From Nitrospira sp. (lineage in GTDB: Bacteria; Nitrospirota; Nitrospiria; Nitrospirales; Nitrospiraceae): 64,000 bases of DNA. Below the pieces are notes generated by a model. The model was not told the origin of the DNA and ran no database searches. It saw nothing but the letters and a program-made list of their open reading frames with translations. Position 1 is the stretch's first letter. Each line of letters opens with the position of its first letter. The translations under genes were made by a program, and so were the position numbers. Shown piece by piece: positions 44,385 to 53,403 of the stretch. The stretch lies in NCBI GenBank assembly GCA_005239465.1, contig SPAW01000029.1, positions 62,001 to 126,000 on the forward strand. The letters run 5' to 3'.

Positions 44385-45461
44385 GTGACTGAACTAGGGT
44401 TACGCCTCGCCGTGTCCCTTGCCCAAATCGCCGCGGTCATGGGCATTGTGATGTTGACGGTCTTGTTCCTCACCCTCGCCGAGCGGAAAGTGCTGGGGTG
44501 GATGCAGGACCGCATGGGTCCGATGGAAGTCGGGCCCTATGGCATCCTCCAACCGATTGCGGATGCAATCAAGCTCTTCTTTAAAGAGGACATCATCCCG
44601 GCCGGCGCCAACAAGTTCCTGTTCAGCATGGCGCCGATCCTCGCGCTGGTTCCGGCCTTGATCGGGTTTGCCGTCATTCCGTTCGGCCCGGACCAGACCA
44701 TCAAGGTCTTCGGCATCTCCGTGAAGCCGTTTGTCATCAGCGATATCAATATCGGCATCCTCTACATCCTGGCCTTCACCTCGATCGGCGCCTACGGCAT
44801 CATCCTCGGCGGGTGGGCGTCCAACAGCAAATACTCACTGCTCGGAGGATTGCGTTCGGCGGCGCAGATCATCAGTTACGAGCTCAACGTCGGACTGGCC
44901 ATCGTCGGCGTCCTGATCATGGCCGGCTCGCTGAGTCTGGTGAAAATCACCGAAGCGCAAGCGGGGGGATTTTGGCATTGGTACGTGTTCGCGTTCCCGG
45001 CCCCACAAATCTTTGCCTTCGTGGTCTTCGTGATCTCGTCGGTGGCAGAAACCAACCGCGTCCCGTTCGACTTGCCGGAAGCAGAAAGCGAACTCGTCGC
45101 CGGATTTTTCACTGAGTACAGTGGCATGCGCTTCGCGTTCTTCTTCCTCGCCGAGTACGCCAACATGGTGCTGGTGTCCTGCGTGGCTGCCGCGATGTTT
45201 CTCGGTGGTTGGAACGCGCCTTATCCGGGTACCATTCTTGGGCTTCTGGGCCTGGAATCCTTTGCCTGGGCGGAAGGCGTCGCCTGGTTCACGGTCAAGG
45301 TCTATGGCTTCTTGTTCCTCTTCTTCTGGTTGCGGGCCACGCTCCCGCGGCTGCGATACGATCAGTTGATGAAGTTCGGATGGAAGGTGATGCTGCCCAT
45401 CGCCCTGGGCAACATTGTGGTGACGGCCCTTGCGGTGTTCATTTACCAACAGATGAAGTAG
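44385..45461 (+). CDS. nuoH: NADH-quinone oxidoreductase subunit H
   Basis: A 358-residue membrane subunit with about eight helices, linking the quinone pocket to the proton pumps. Signatures are LAERKVLGWMQDRMGPMEVGPYGILQPIADAIKLFFKEDIIPAGA near 28-70 and VAETNRVPFDLPEAESELVAGFFTEYSGMRFAFFFLAEYANM near 220-260. GTG 44385 follows AGGAG. The gap to nuoG is only 43 bases, with no array. Confidence 0.96.
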   Translation: MTELGLRLAVSLAQIAAVMGIVMLTVLFLTLAERKVLGWMQDRMGPMEVGPYGILQPIADAIKLFFKEDIIPAGANKFLFSMAPILALVPALIGFAVIPFGPDQTIKVFGISVKPFVISDINIGILYILAFTSIGAYGIILGGWASNSKYSLLGGLRSAAQIISYELNVGLAIVGVLIMAGSLSLVKITEAQAGGFWHWYVFAFPAPQIFAFVVFVISSVAETNRVPFDLPEAESELVAGFFTEYSGMRFAFFFLAEYANMVLVSCVAAAMFLGGWNAPYPGTILGLLGLESFAWAEGVAWFTVKVYGFLFLFFWLRATLPRLRYDQLMKFGWKVMLPIALGNIVVTALAVFIYQQMK

Positions 45462-45477
45462 GGCGCCGAACGGAGTT

Positions 45478-46044
45478 ATGGCACATACAGCGGCAATCAG
45501 ACGCCTGAGCCTGCTCGAATGGTTCAAGACCATCACGTTCTACGAGATCCTCGTAGGCATGAAGGCCACGCTCTCGCACCTGATCCATTACAAACCGATC
45601 ACCTTGCAGTACCCGCATGAGAAACGCACCCTGCCGGACAACTATCGCGGCATGCTCGCGCTGCTCCGATACGACGATGGAACGGAGAAATGCGTGGGTT
45701 GCGACCTCTGTTCGGCGGCGTGCCCATCGCGCGTCATCCGAGTCGTCAGCGCGGAAGTGCCGGCCGAACCGACGAAACGCTACTCGAAAGAATATTACAT
45801 GGACATGACCCGCTGCCTGTTCTGCGGGATGTGCGTGGATGCCTGTCCCGTAGACGCGTTGGGCATGACGCGAGAATTTGAATGGGCCGTGTACGACAAG
45901 CGGCAGCTCCACCTGAATAAAGAACAACTACTCGCGATCGGCGATCGCTCGTTCCCGGTCCGCGAGAAGCGTTTGGAGCTTCAGCACCCGAACGTGGCGT
46001 TCTTCAACGTCACGTTCAAGCACGTGCCGCGAAAACCGAACTGA
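45478..46044 (+). CDS. nuoI: NADH-quinone oxidoreductase subunit I
   Basis: A 188-residue peripheral subunit with two 4Fe-4S clusters N6a and N6b: CVGCDLCSAACPSRVI near 73-88 and CLFCGMCVDACPVDALG near 118-134. The N-terminal LSLLEWFKTITFYEILVGMKATLSHL is an amphipathic membrane contact helix. GGAGTT precedes the ATG. Sixteen bases after nuoH. Confidence 0.97.
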   Translation: MAHTAAIRRLSLLEWFKTITFYEILVGMKATLSHLIHYKPITLQYPHEKRTLPDNYRGMLALLRYDDGTEKCVGCDLCSAACPSRVIRVVSAEVPAEPTKRYSKEYYMDMTRCLFCGMCVDACPVDALGMTREFEWAVYDKRQLHLNKEQLLAIGDRSFPVREKRLELQHPNVAFFNVTFKHVPRKPN

Positions 46045-46133
46045 CCGCGCTGGGTTCTCCCATCGTGGAGCCGGAGACGGCAGCCGTGCTGCGTTGGTCA
46101 CGTTGAGGCCGAGTTTACCCCAGGGACTGTATC

Positions 46134-46652
46134 GTGGCGCAGCTCTTTTTTGGATATTTTGCCGGCGTTATTGCCCTGACCGCCGTCCTGGTGGTGGCGC
46201 TCAAGAATCCGATCTACAGCGCTCTCTCCCTGCTGGTCATGTTTTTCCACGTGGCCGGGCTTTACGTGACGCTACACGCCGAATTCCTCGCCGCCGTGCA
46301 GATCATCGTCTATGCCGGCGCCATTCTGGTTCTGTATTTGTTCGTCGTCATGCTGTTGAACGTCAAGCGAGACGACCGCTATCACGGTCAATGGCGGATT
46401 GCGGGATTTGTCTGCATCCCCTTGTTGCTTGAGTTCATGATCTTGCTCGCAGGCGGGATCGCCGCAAGCCCTGGTCCTGTGCCGGCAGAGTCAACGGGCG
46501 GCGTCACCGGCGGGAATACGCTGGCCATCGGCGAGACACTCTTTTCGACCTATCTGTTCCCCTTCGAAGTCGCCTCCTTGATTCTCTTGGTGGCAATGAT
46601 CGGCGCTATCATCTTGGCCAAGCGAGACGTCGGCGGCGATGCGCCGCAATGA
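46134..46652 (+). CDS. nuoJ: NADH-quinone oxidoreductase subunit J
   Basis: A 172-residue membrane subunit with five helices. AVLVVALKNPIYSALSLLVMFFHVAGLYVTLHAEFLAAVQIIVYAGAILVLYLFVVMLLNVK contains the pi-bulge helix region and the conserved YAGAI-VL-FV-MLL motif. The GTG at 46134 has only a weak SD. Gap of 89 bases from nuoI without an array. Confidence 0.93.
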   Translation: MAQLFFGYFAGVIALTAVLVVALKNPIYSALSLLVMFFHVAGLYVTLHAEFLAAVQIIVYAGAILVLYLFVVMLLNVKRDDRYHGQWRIAGFVCIPLLLEFMILLAGGIAASPGPVPAESTGGVTGGNTLAIGETLFSTYLFPFEVASLILLVAMIGAIILAKRDVGGDAPQ

Positions 46653-46712
46653 TAAATGTTGAGTGATAAATTTTAAATGATTCAACATTCAACATTTAAC
46701 ATTCATCATTTC
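46652..46712. repeat. Inverted pair of 7-base repeat arrays, CATTCAA family (nuoJ-nuoK)
   Basis: Left arm ATAAATGTTGAGTGATAAAT and on (46653-46680); right arm CATTCAA, CATTTAA, CATTCAT in phase at 46685-46705. Confidence 0.78.
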
Positions 46713-46720
46713 CAGGCCAA

Positions 46721-47023
46721 ATGATCCCTGTCTCCTACTATCTCATCTTGAGCGCGATCGTCTTCCTCACGGGCGTCGTGGGCGTGCTCATCCGACGCAA
46801 CATCATCGCCATTCTTTTGTCGGTGGAGCTGATGTTAAACGCCACCAACATCAACTTCGTCGCGTTTTCCGAACACCTTCAAGATCTGGGCGGTCAAGTG
46901 TTCGTCTTTTTTGCCCTGACGGTCGCTGCGGCGGAAGTCGCCGTCGGACTCGCGATCATCATCGCCTTGCACCGATCCAAATCCACCATCAATGTCGAAG
47001 AGTTCAATCTGTTGAAATGGTAG
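46721..47023 (+). CDS. nuoK: NADH-quinone oxidoreductase subunit K
   Basis: A 100-residue antiporter-like small subunit with three helices: [44 protein letters not shown] carries the key Glu in VELMLNA and a second Glu lies in [17 protein letters not shown]. These glutamates take part in proton transfer. Normal length. Confidence 0.96.
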   Translation: MIPVSYYLILSAIVFLTGVVGVLIRRNIIAILLSVELMLNATNINFVAFSEHLQDLGGQVFVFFALTVAAAEVAVGLAIIIALHRSKSTINVEEFNLLKW

Positions 47024-47030
47024 GCACGAA

Positions 47031-47111
47031 GTAAAGTTGAATTTTGAATGTTTAATTTTTAATTTTCGAGTGCCATTCAACATTAATCATTCAACATTCA
47101 ACATTTTCTAA
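47031..47111. repeat. Inverted pair of 7-base repeat arrays, CATTCAA family (nuoK-nuoL), best phased example
   Basis: Left arm 47037-47064: TTGAATT, TTGAATG, TTTAATT, TTTAATT. Right arm 47074-47108: CATTCAA, CATTAAT, CATTCAA, CATTCAA, CATTTTC. The two arms are reverse complements with a loop of about ten bases. Confidence 0.85.
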
Positions 47112-47114
47112 GCC

Positions 47115-49013
47115 ATGCTGTATTCCCTCATACCCTTACTTCCTCTGGCTGCCTTCCTGGTACTTGGCTTGGCCGGCTCGCGCATCAAGGAACGGGCCCA
47201 TCTGGTGGCAGTCCCAGCCGTCCTGCTTTCGTGCCTGTTATCCATCACCGCTTTTATCGAAGTGGCCGGCGGGTCAGTCATCTCTGTTCCCCTCTATACG
47301 TGGCTCACTTCCGGGAACCTCGACATTCATATCGGCCTCTATATCGACCGGCTCACAACCGTGATGCTCTTGCTAGTCACCATTGTGAGTTCGGTCGTGC
47401 ACGTCTATACGATCGGCTACATGCACGGCGAGCCGGGCTATGCCCGCTTCTTCAGCTACATTGCGCTGTTCACCTTCTCGATGTTGATGCTGGTGCTGGC
47501 CGACAATCTGCTCCAGCTGTTCGTCTTCTGGGAAGCTGTAGGCCTCTGTTCCTATCTCCTGATCGGACATTGGTATGAGCGAGCCTCAGCCTGCGCGGCA
47601 GCCACCAAAGCCTTCATCGTCAATCGCGTGGGTGATTTTGGGTTCATGCTGGGCCTTCTGCTGGTCTGGTACAGTTTCGGCTCCCTCAGCTATCACGAGA
47701 TCTTTCCTGCCGCGCACGAAGCAGCCACCCGGACGATGAATGTCCTCGGTCCCTTCGGCGGAACCTGGGATATCTCGGTCTTCACGCTCATCTGTCTGCT
47801 GCTGTTCACCGGGGCGATGGGCAAATCAGCGCAGGTGCCGCTCCATGTCTGGTTGCCGGATGCCATGGAAGGTCCCACACCGATCTCAGCCCTGATCCAT
47901 GCTGCCACGATGGTGACAGCCGGAGTCTTTATGGTCGCGCGGCTTGCTCCACTCTATAACCTGTCCCCGACCGCTATGAACGTGGTCGCTCTTGTCGGAG
48001 CCGCGACAATGGTCGTAGGCGCAACCATCGCGCTGACTCAAACGGACATCAAGCGTGTGGTCGCTTACTCGACCGTCAGCCAGCTCGGGTACATGGTCAT
48101 GGCGTGCGGACTCGGAGCTTACGCCTCCGGCATATATCACCTATTGACCCACGGCGCGTTTAAAGCCTTGCTGTTCTTGGGATGCGGCTCCGTCATCATC
48201 GCATTGCACCATGAACAGGACATGCGTCATATGGGTGGCCTCAAAGACAAATTGCCCGTCACCTGCTGGACGTTCGTCGTCGGCTCGCTCGCACTCGCGG
48301 GCTTTCCGCTAACGGCGGGATTCTTCAGTAAGGATGATCTACTCGTGTCCGCCTGGGCGTCGGGTCCCCTTGGTCAGGTGCTGACGCTCTTCGGTTTGCT
48401 GACTGTTCTACTGACGGCCTTCTATAGTTTCAGGCTGGTGTTCGTCATCTTCTGGGGCGCGTCGCATGTCGATCCGCACCATGCGAAACACATCCATGAG
48501 CCGTCGCGGACGATGACGGCACCGCTCTTGATTTTGGCGGTCCTCAGCATTCTGACCGGTTATCTCGGCATCCCTTCGTTCCTCGAACCGGTCTTCGCGA
48601 CCCAACATGAAGCCGCCTCCAACCATGGCATAGCGGAGATCGGCATCATGATTGTGGCGACCTTGATGAGTCTGAGCGGTATTGCCGCGGCCTACTATGT
48701 CTATGTGCTCAACCCTCACCTCCCCGACCGCTTTGCGCAACAGTGGCAGAGCCTGTATCAAGGCTCTCTGAACAAGTGGTACGTGGATGAAGCCTATGAT
48801 CGCGCGTTCGTCCGACCGACCTTTACGACGGCCTCCGAATTATGGAAGCGGGTCGATGTCCACATTATTGACGGAGCCGTCAATGGAGTGGCTTTTGCCG
48901 TCGCTTGGGGCGGATGGCTGCTGCGGCTGATCCAGAGCGGGCAGACGCAGCACTATGCCCTGGCCATGGCGGTGGGGGCTGTGGTCCTTTTCACGATGTT
49001 CATATACTTTTAA
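47115..49013 (+). CDS. nuoL: NADH-quinone oxidoreductase subunit L
   Basis: A 632-residue antiporter-like proton pump with a long C-terminal lateral helix. WEAVGLCSYLLIGHWYERASACAAATKAFIVNRVGDFGFMLG and KSAQVPLHVWLPDAMEGPTPISALIHAATMVTAGVFMVARL are diagnostic, with the key Lys in the latter; the C-terminus includes LNKWYVDEAYDRAFVRP. About 16 helices. Confidence 0.96.
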   Translation: MLYSLIPLLPLAAFLVLGLAGSRIKERAHLVAVPAVLLSCLLSITAFIEVAGGSVISVPLYTWLTSGNLDIHIGLYIDRLTTVMLLLVTIVSSVVHVYTIGYMHGEPGYARFFSYIALFTFSMLMLVLADNLLQLFVFWEAVGLCSYLLIGHWYERASACAAATKAFIVNRVGDFGFMLGLLLVWYSFGSLSYHEIFPAAHEAATRTMNVLGPFGGTWDISVFTLICLLLFTGAMGKSAQVPLHVWLPDAMEGPTPISALIHAATMVTAGVFMVARLAPLYNLSPTAMNVVALVGAATMVVGATIALTQTDIKRVVAYSTVSQLGYMVMACGLGAYASGIYHLLTHGAFKALLFLGCGSVIIALHHEQDMRHMGGLKDKLPVTCWTFVVGSLALAGFPLTAGFFSKDDLLVSAWASGPLGQVLTLFGLLTVLLTAFYSFRLVFVIFWGASHVDPHHAKHIHEPSRTMTAPLLILAVLSILTGYLGIPSFLEPVFATQHEAASNHGIAEIGIMIVATLMSLSGIAAAYYVYVLNPHLPDRFAQQWQSLYQGSLNKWYVDEAYDRAFVRPTFTTASELWKRVDVHIIDGAVNGVAFAVAWGGWLLRLIQSGQTQHYALAMAVGAVVLFTMFIYF

Positions 49014-49017
49014 AGGG

Positions 49018-49107
49018 TGTCAATGGTCAACGGTCACTGGTCAATGGGAACAGCGAACATCTGTTCTCGTGCCAATGACAATTGACTCTTGACCAATGAC
49101 TCATGAC
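49018..49107. repeat. Inverted pair of 7-base repeat arrays, TGGTCAA family (nuoL-nuoM); the last unit holds the nuoM ATG
   Basis: Left arm: four in-phase heptamers at 49019-49046 (GTCAATG, GTCAACG, GTCACTG, GTCAATG). Right arm: five at 49072-49106 (CCAATGA, CAATTGA, CTCTTGA, CCAATGA, CTCATGA). The nuoM start codon (49103-49105) lies in the last unit. Confidence 0.87.
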
Positions 49108-50662
49108 CAGTTCCTTTCCCTGGCTCACCTTGTTGATTTTCCTCCCGCTGGCCGGAGCGGTCGCGGTGTTTTTCGTGAAGGAGACCAGTGTCCGGCTGAC
49201 CGCACTCGGCATCACTGTGGCAGATCTGCTGATCTCGCTCCCCCTCTGGTGGCTCTTCGACGCGTCGTCCGGTCAGATGCAATTCGGTGAACTGGCGGTG
49301 TGGATCACGGCTCCGCCGATCCACTACCGGCTCGGGATCGATGGAATCAGTTTGCCGCTCGTGCTGATGACGACGGTGCTGATGCCCCTCTGCGTCTTGA
49401 TCTCCTGGCAATCCGTCGAAACCAGAATCCGGAGTTTCATGGCCATGCTGCTGATCATGGAAGGCACGATGCTCGGGGTCTTTGTCGCACTCGACTTCGT
49501 GTTGTTCTATGTGTTTTGGGAAGCCATGCTGATCCCGATGTATCTCCTGATCGGAGTCTGGGGCGGGCCGAATCGCCTCTATGCCGCGATTAAATTCTTC
49601 CTCTACACCCTGGCCGGCAGCGTGCTGCTGCTGGTCGCGATTCTGGTGCTCTATTTCCAAGGTGGCCACACGTTCGACATTCTCCAACTGAGCCAAGGTG
49701 CCTACGCGACGTCTTTGCAAATGTGGCTCTTCCTCGCCTTCTTCGCCGCGTTCGCCGTGAAGGTGCCGATGTTCCCATTCCATACCTGGTTGCCTGATGC
49801 GCACGTGGAAGCGCCCACGGCAGGCAGCGTGATTCTTGCCAGCGTGCTGCTCAAGATGGGAACCTATGGATTCTTGCGCTTCAGCCTACCGATGTTGCCG
49901 GAGGCCTCGCGAGCTTTTACCCCGCTGATGGCCACACTCTCGATTGTCGCGATCATTTATGGCGCCTATATGGCGCTGGCCCAGGCTGACTTGAAAAAGC
50001 TCATCGCCTATTCGAGCGTCAGCCACATGGGATTCGTCACGCTGGGGCTCTTTACCTTCAACATCCAAGGGATTGAAGGCGCTGTGATGCAGATGGTGAA
50101 CCATGGCATTACAACCGGTGCCCTTTTCCTCTGTGTCGGAGTGATTTACGAACGCACCCACAGCCGGCAGATTGCCGACAACGTCGGCCTCACAAAGCCG
50201 ATGCCGCGCTATGCGACGCTCTTGGTCATTTTTGCGCTCTCTTCGCTGGGGTTGCCGGGCACCAATAGCTTTGTCGGCGAGTTTATGGTTCTAGTCGGCA
50301 CTTTCGTCTGGAGCAAGATCGCCACGGCTTTGGCCTCACTAGGGATTATCCTCGCCGCCGTCTATATCCTTTGGATGGTCCAACGTGTCGCATTCGGCGT
50401 CCCGTCGCCGCACTTTCTACCGAAGCTTCGTGACGTGAATCAGCGTGAGATGGTCACCCTGGTTCCGCTCGTCGTGCTGGTCTTTTGGATCGGCCTGTTC
50501 CCCAATCCAATGTTGACGCGCATGCACGCAAGCGTCGAGAAAGTCATCGCGCGTGCGTTCCCGTCAATCTCAGAGCCGATTACGGCCGCGAGTCAGCTCG
50601 ACCAGCTCACGCCGCCCGCGAAGGGCGCAGCTCCCATAGCTGGGGAGGTACGACAGCCATGA
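49103..50662 (+). CDS. nuoM: NADH-quinone oxidoreductase subunit M
   Basis: A 519-residue antiporter-like pump. FYVFWEAMLIPMYLLIGVWGGPNRLYAAIKFFLYTLAGSVLLL and FAVKVPMFPFHTWLPDAHVEAPTAGSVILASVLLKMGTYGFLRFSLP carry the conserved Glu and Lys. The ATG at 49103 lies in the repeat array with no SD, so start recognition may depend on the upstream hairpin or on coupling. It ends overlapping nuoN (ATGA). Confidence 0.96.
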   Translation: MTSSFPWLTLLIFLPLAGAVAVFFVKETSVRLTALGITVADLLISLPLWWLFDASSGQMQFGELAVWITAPPIHYRLGIDGISLPLVLMTTVLMPLCVLISWQSVETRIRSFMAMLLIMEGTMLGVFVALDFVLFYVFWEAMLIPMYLLIGVWGGPNRLYAAIKFFLYTLAGSVLLLVAILVLYFQGGHTFDILQLSQGAYATSLQMWLFLAFFAAFAVKVPMFPFHTWLPDAHVEAPTAGSVILASVLLKMGTYGFLRFSLPMLPEASRAFTPLMATLSIVAIIYGAYMALAQADLKKLIAYSSVSHMGFVTLGLFTFNIQGIEGAVMQMVNHGITTGALFLCVGVIYERTHSRQIADNVGLTKPMPRYATLLVIFALSSLGLPGTNSFVGEFMVLVGTFVWSKIATALASLGIILAAVYILWMVQRVAFGVPSPHFLPKLRDVNQREMVTLVPLVVLVFWIGLFPNPMLTRMHASVEKVIARAFPSISEPITAASQLDQLTPPAKGAAPIAGEVRQP

Positions 50663-52137
50663 CCTTCTCAGCAGGCGATCTGTTTCTCATTCTGCCTGAA
50701 CTCTTGGTGACCGCGGCCGCCTGCGTCGTGTTCGCACTCGATCCGGTGCTGCATTCGTCCAAGAAGGATGGGCTGGCCTGGCTGAGTCTCGGCACCTTGG
50801 CCGTGTGCATGGGCCTGACCGCCTCGCAGATGAGCCATGCTGCGTCGGCTTTCGGCGGACTCGTCGTCATCGACGCCTATGGGTGTTTTTGGAAGCTGCT
50901 GCTCTACTTCGTCACGGGCCTCACCGTCCTCTTGTCCTATTCGTACTTGAAAGAAGAGCGGCTGTACTTTGGCGAATACTATGGCTTCGTCCTGCTCGCG
51001 CTCTCCGGCATGATGGTGATGGTTTCCGCGGTCGATTTGCTGACGATCTATCTCGGCACGGAACTCATGTCGCTCTCGCTCTACGTAATGGCTGGGCTCA
51101 AACGATCGGAACCCCGCTCGCTGGAGGCCTCAGCGAAATACTTCGTGCTGGGTGCGTTCTCGTCCGGCATCCTCCTCTATGGCATCTCGCTGCTCTACGG
51201 TGCGACGGGCAGCACCAGACTTCCCGCCATCGCCGCTGCTGTTTCAGGACGGAGCCTGGATGATCCCTTGCTCTTGTTTGCCACGATCTTGCTGGCGGTC
51301 GGATTCAGCTTCAAACTCGCCGTTGTGCCATTCCACATGTGGACGCCTGACGTCTATCAAGGCGCCCCGACCTCTGTGACGGCCTTCATGGCGGTGGCAT
51401 CCAAAGCCGCGAGTTTCGGCGCCTTCCTCCGCGTCTTCGTCGAAGGGCTTGGCGGATTGAAGGCCAACTGGTCCGCGATCTTCTTGCTGCTCTGTATCGC
51501 CACGCTGGTGTTAGGGAATGTCGTGGCCTTGGTGCAGACCAACATCAAGCGAATGCTGGCCTACTCCAGCATCGCCCATGCCGGCTACGCCTTAATCGGC
51601 GTGGTGGCCGCTGGACGGTTGGGGGGATCAGCCGTCAGCTCCAACGGCATCGCCAGTGTTCTGCTTTACCTTGCCCTCTATGCATTTATGACCTTCGGCG
51701 CTTTCGCCATTGTCGCGATGCTCCGGAAAGGCGGGATCGAGGGAGAAGAGATCGAGGACTTCACCGGCCTGGCCAAGCGTCACCCCTTGGCCGCGTTGCT
51801 CATGATGATCTTCATGGTGTCACTGGCGGGCATTCCTCCGACGGCGGGGTTTATCGGAAAATTTTACGTCTTCATGTCCGCAGTGGAAGCCGGCATGGCC
51901 TGGCTGGCCGTCGTCGCGCTCATCTTTGCCGCCGTTTCGGCCTATTACTATCTTCGTCTGGTGATGGTCATGTACATGCGCGAACCGGGAGAGGTCACGG
52001 CAACCTCGCCTCGACTCGTCATGTCGCCGTCTCTCTCTATCGTGCTGGCCTGTGCGGTGGCGGGAGTGGTGATCTTTGGGTTCTACCCCAATCCGCTTGT
52101 GAACCTCGCCACGCAGGCCGTGCTGACCCTGAAATAA
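50659..52137 (+). CDS. nuoN: NADH-quinone oxidoreductase subunit N
   Basis: A 492-residue antiporter-like pump. YFGEYYGFVLLALSGMMVMVSAVDLLTIYLGTELMSLSLYVMAGLKRSEPRSLEASAKYFVLGAFSSGILLYG and FKLAVVPFHMWTPDVYQGAPTSVTAFMAVASKAASFGAFLRV are typical. ATG 50659 overlaps the nuoM stop and follows GGGGAGGT; the open frame upstream to 50485 is a shadow of nuoM. Last gene of the operon. Confidence 0.96.
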   Translation: MTFSAGDLFLILPELLVTAAACVVFALDPVLHSSKKDGLAWLSLGTLAVCMGLTASQMSHAASAFGGLVVIDAYGCFWKLLLYFVTGLTVLLSYSYLKEERLYFGEYYGFVLLALSGMMVMVSAVDLLTIYLGTELMSLSLYVMAGLKRSEPRSLEASAKYFVLGAFSSGILLYGISLLYGATGSTRLPAIAAAVSGRSLDDPLLLFATILLAVGFSFKLAVVPFHMWTPDVYQGAPTSVTAFMAVASKAASFGAFLRVFVEGLGGLKANWSAIFLLLCIATLVLGNVVALVQTNIKRMLAYSSIAHAGYALIGVVAAGRLGGSAVSSNGIASVLLYLALYAFMTFGAFAIVAMLRKGGIEGEEIEDFTGLAKRHPLAALLMMIFMVSLAGIPPTAGFIGKFYVFMSAVEAGMAWLAVVALIFAAVSAYYYLRLVMVMYMREPGEVTATSPRLVMSPSLSIVLACAVAGVVIFGFYPNPLVNLATQAVLTLK

Positions 52138-52195
52138 GGACCGTGGGTTCGAGAAAGAGATGCGAGTCGGCGCAGCTCATGCTACGCTTGCTCGT

Positions 52196-53056
52196 ATGCG
52201 AGGCCTCATGGATGTCCTCCGCTTCCTGCTTGACATCTTCAAAGCATTCCAACGGCACGGCTGCGCCAGCTTGGCCGCATCACTGGCCTTCTTCTCGCTG
52301 CTCTCGCTCTTTCCGCTCGTCTTCCTGCTTCTATATGGAATCAGCTTTCTCGTCAGCCAGGACGTCATCGGCGAGCAGTTTCTGCTGAGCTTTCTGAAAG
52401 GCTTTCTACCGTCCTTGGGCGAACGGCTGGCCGAGGAGCTCCATCGGATCAGCACGCTGGAAAGCGTGCGGTGGATTGTCTTCATATCCTCCGCCTGGTT
52501 CGGCGCCCTCGTATTTTACGAACTCGACTACGCCCTCAATGTGGTATTCGAAAGTACCAGGCGCCGCCATCCGCTGATCTCGACCGCTATTTCCGTCGCC
52601 TCGCTCGGGGCTACCGGACTCCTCCTTATCATCTCCTACGTCGCCACGCAGACGATCAATTTTCTGACCGGCTACGTGCCCAGACTCTGGGGCCTGGACC
52701 TCGTCGGACTGGCAGCCCATGACTTTCTGCTGACCTATACATTGCCCTTCGTCCTCGCGTTCCCGACAGTCAGCCTCTTATACCGCTACGTCCCTCGCCG
52801 CCGCCCGGAATGGCGAGAAGCGATGGCGGGGGCTGTGACCTTCGGCGTACTCTGGGTTGCTGCCAAGCTGTTATTCGTCACCTACAGCGGCTATGCCACC
52901 GTATACGTCCGGCTCTATGGATCACTGCTGGAAGTCGTGCTCCTGCTTCTCTGGGTGTACTATTCAGCCGGCTTGCTATTGTTCGGCGCCGTCATCACCC
53001 ACAAACTCCAACAACGTGCCCAAGTGTCAGTCCCCGCGCTGATCGATACAGCCTAG
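52196..53056 (+). CDS. YihY/BrkB-family membrane protein
   Basis: A 286-residue inner-membrane protein with about six helices of the YihY/virulence factor BrkB family: FKAFQRHGCASLAASLAFFSLLSLFPLVFLLLYGISF, then FYELDYALNVVFESTRRRHPL and, near the end, SGYATVYVRLYGSLLEVVLLLLWVYYSAGLLLFGAVITHKLQQR. It was once called ribonuclease BN, which is wrong; the role is unknown, possibly envelope-related. The ATG at 52196 has no SD, but TACGCT lies seven bases upstream, which would again give a leaderless start; ATG 52208 is possible. Confidence 0.85.
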   Translation: MRGLMDVLRFLLDIFKAFQRHGCASLAASLAFFSLLSLFPLVFLLLYGISFLVSQDVIGEQFLLSFLKGFLPSLGERLAEELHRISTLESVRWIVFISSAWFGALVFYELDYALNVVFESTRRRHPLISTAISVASLGATGLLLIISYVATQTINFLTGYVPRLWGLDLVGLAAHDFLLTYTLPFVLAFPTVSLLYRYVPRRRPEWREAMAGAVTFGVLWVAAKLLFVTYSGYATVYVRLYGSLLEVVLLLLWVYYSAGLLLFGAVITHKLQQRAQVSVPALIDTA

Positions 53057-53403
53057 CCGGATTATTCACGAAGCGTGAATAGTCCACCCTGCGGGCTTCG
53101 ACTTCGCCTCGCAGGAGCGTAGGCTCGCTCAGGGCTAGCCTTGAGCAGGCCGTACGGCCTGTCGAAACCGACAGGTGTGGAGGAGCAGACCTGTCGGCGC
53201 GTTATTCACGACCCAGGGGTGTTCGTGAATAACGCGGGCTAGTCGATTCGTTCACGTTAGCCTTCCTTCCCGCGCCTGCGGAACGGACCGGCCACCGGCC
53301 TTTGTCCGGAGCTGGTTTTGGTTGATGCAACTTCCGGCCTTTTTCTGGCAGGGTCCCCCCTTCCTCGATACAATGGCAACCGGCACAACTGGGAGCAAAC
53401 TGC
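53057..53403. repeat. Nested palindromes in a 347-base gap (REP/BIME-like)
   Basis: No gene. Several inverted repeats are packed together: TATTCACGAAGCGTGAATA near 53066-53084; GCAGGCCGTACGGCCTGTCG near 53146-53165; an inverted pair CCGACAGGT and ACCTGTCGG near 53168-53197; and a strong hairpin with 13-base arms GCGTTATTCACGA and TCGTGAATAACGC near 53199-53236. The outer TATTCACGA elements repeat on both sides of the inner ones. From about 53260 to 53403 nothing recognisable is seen. Confidence 0.75.
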
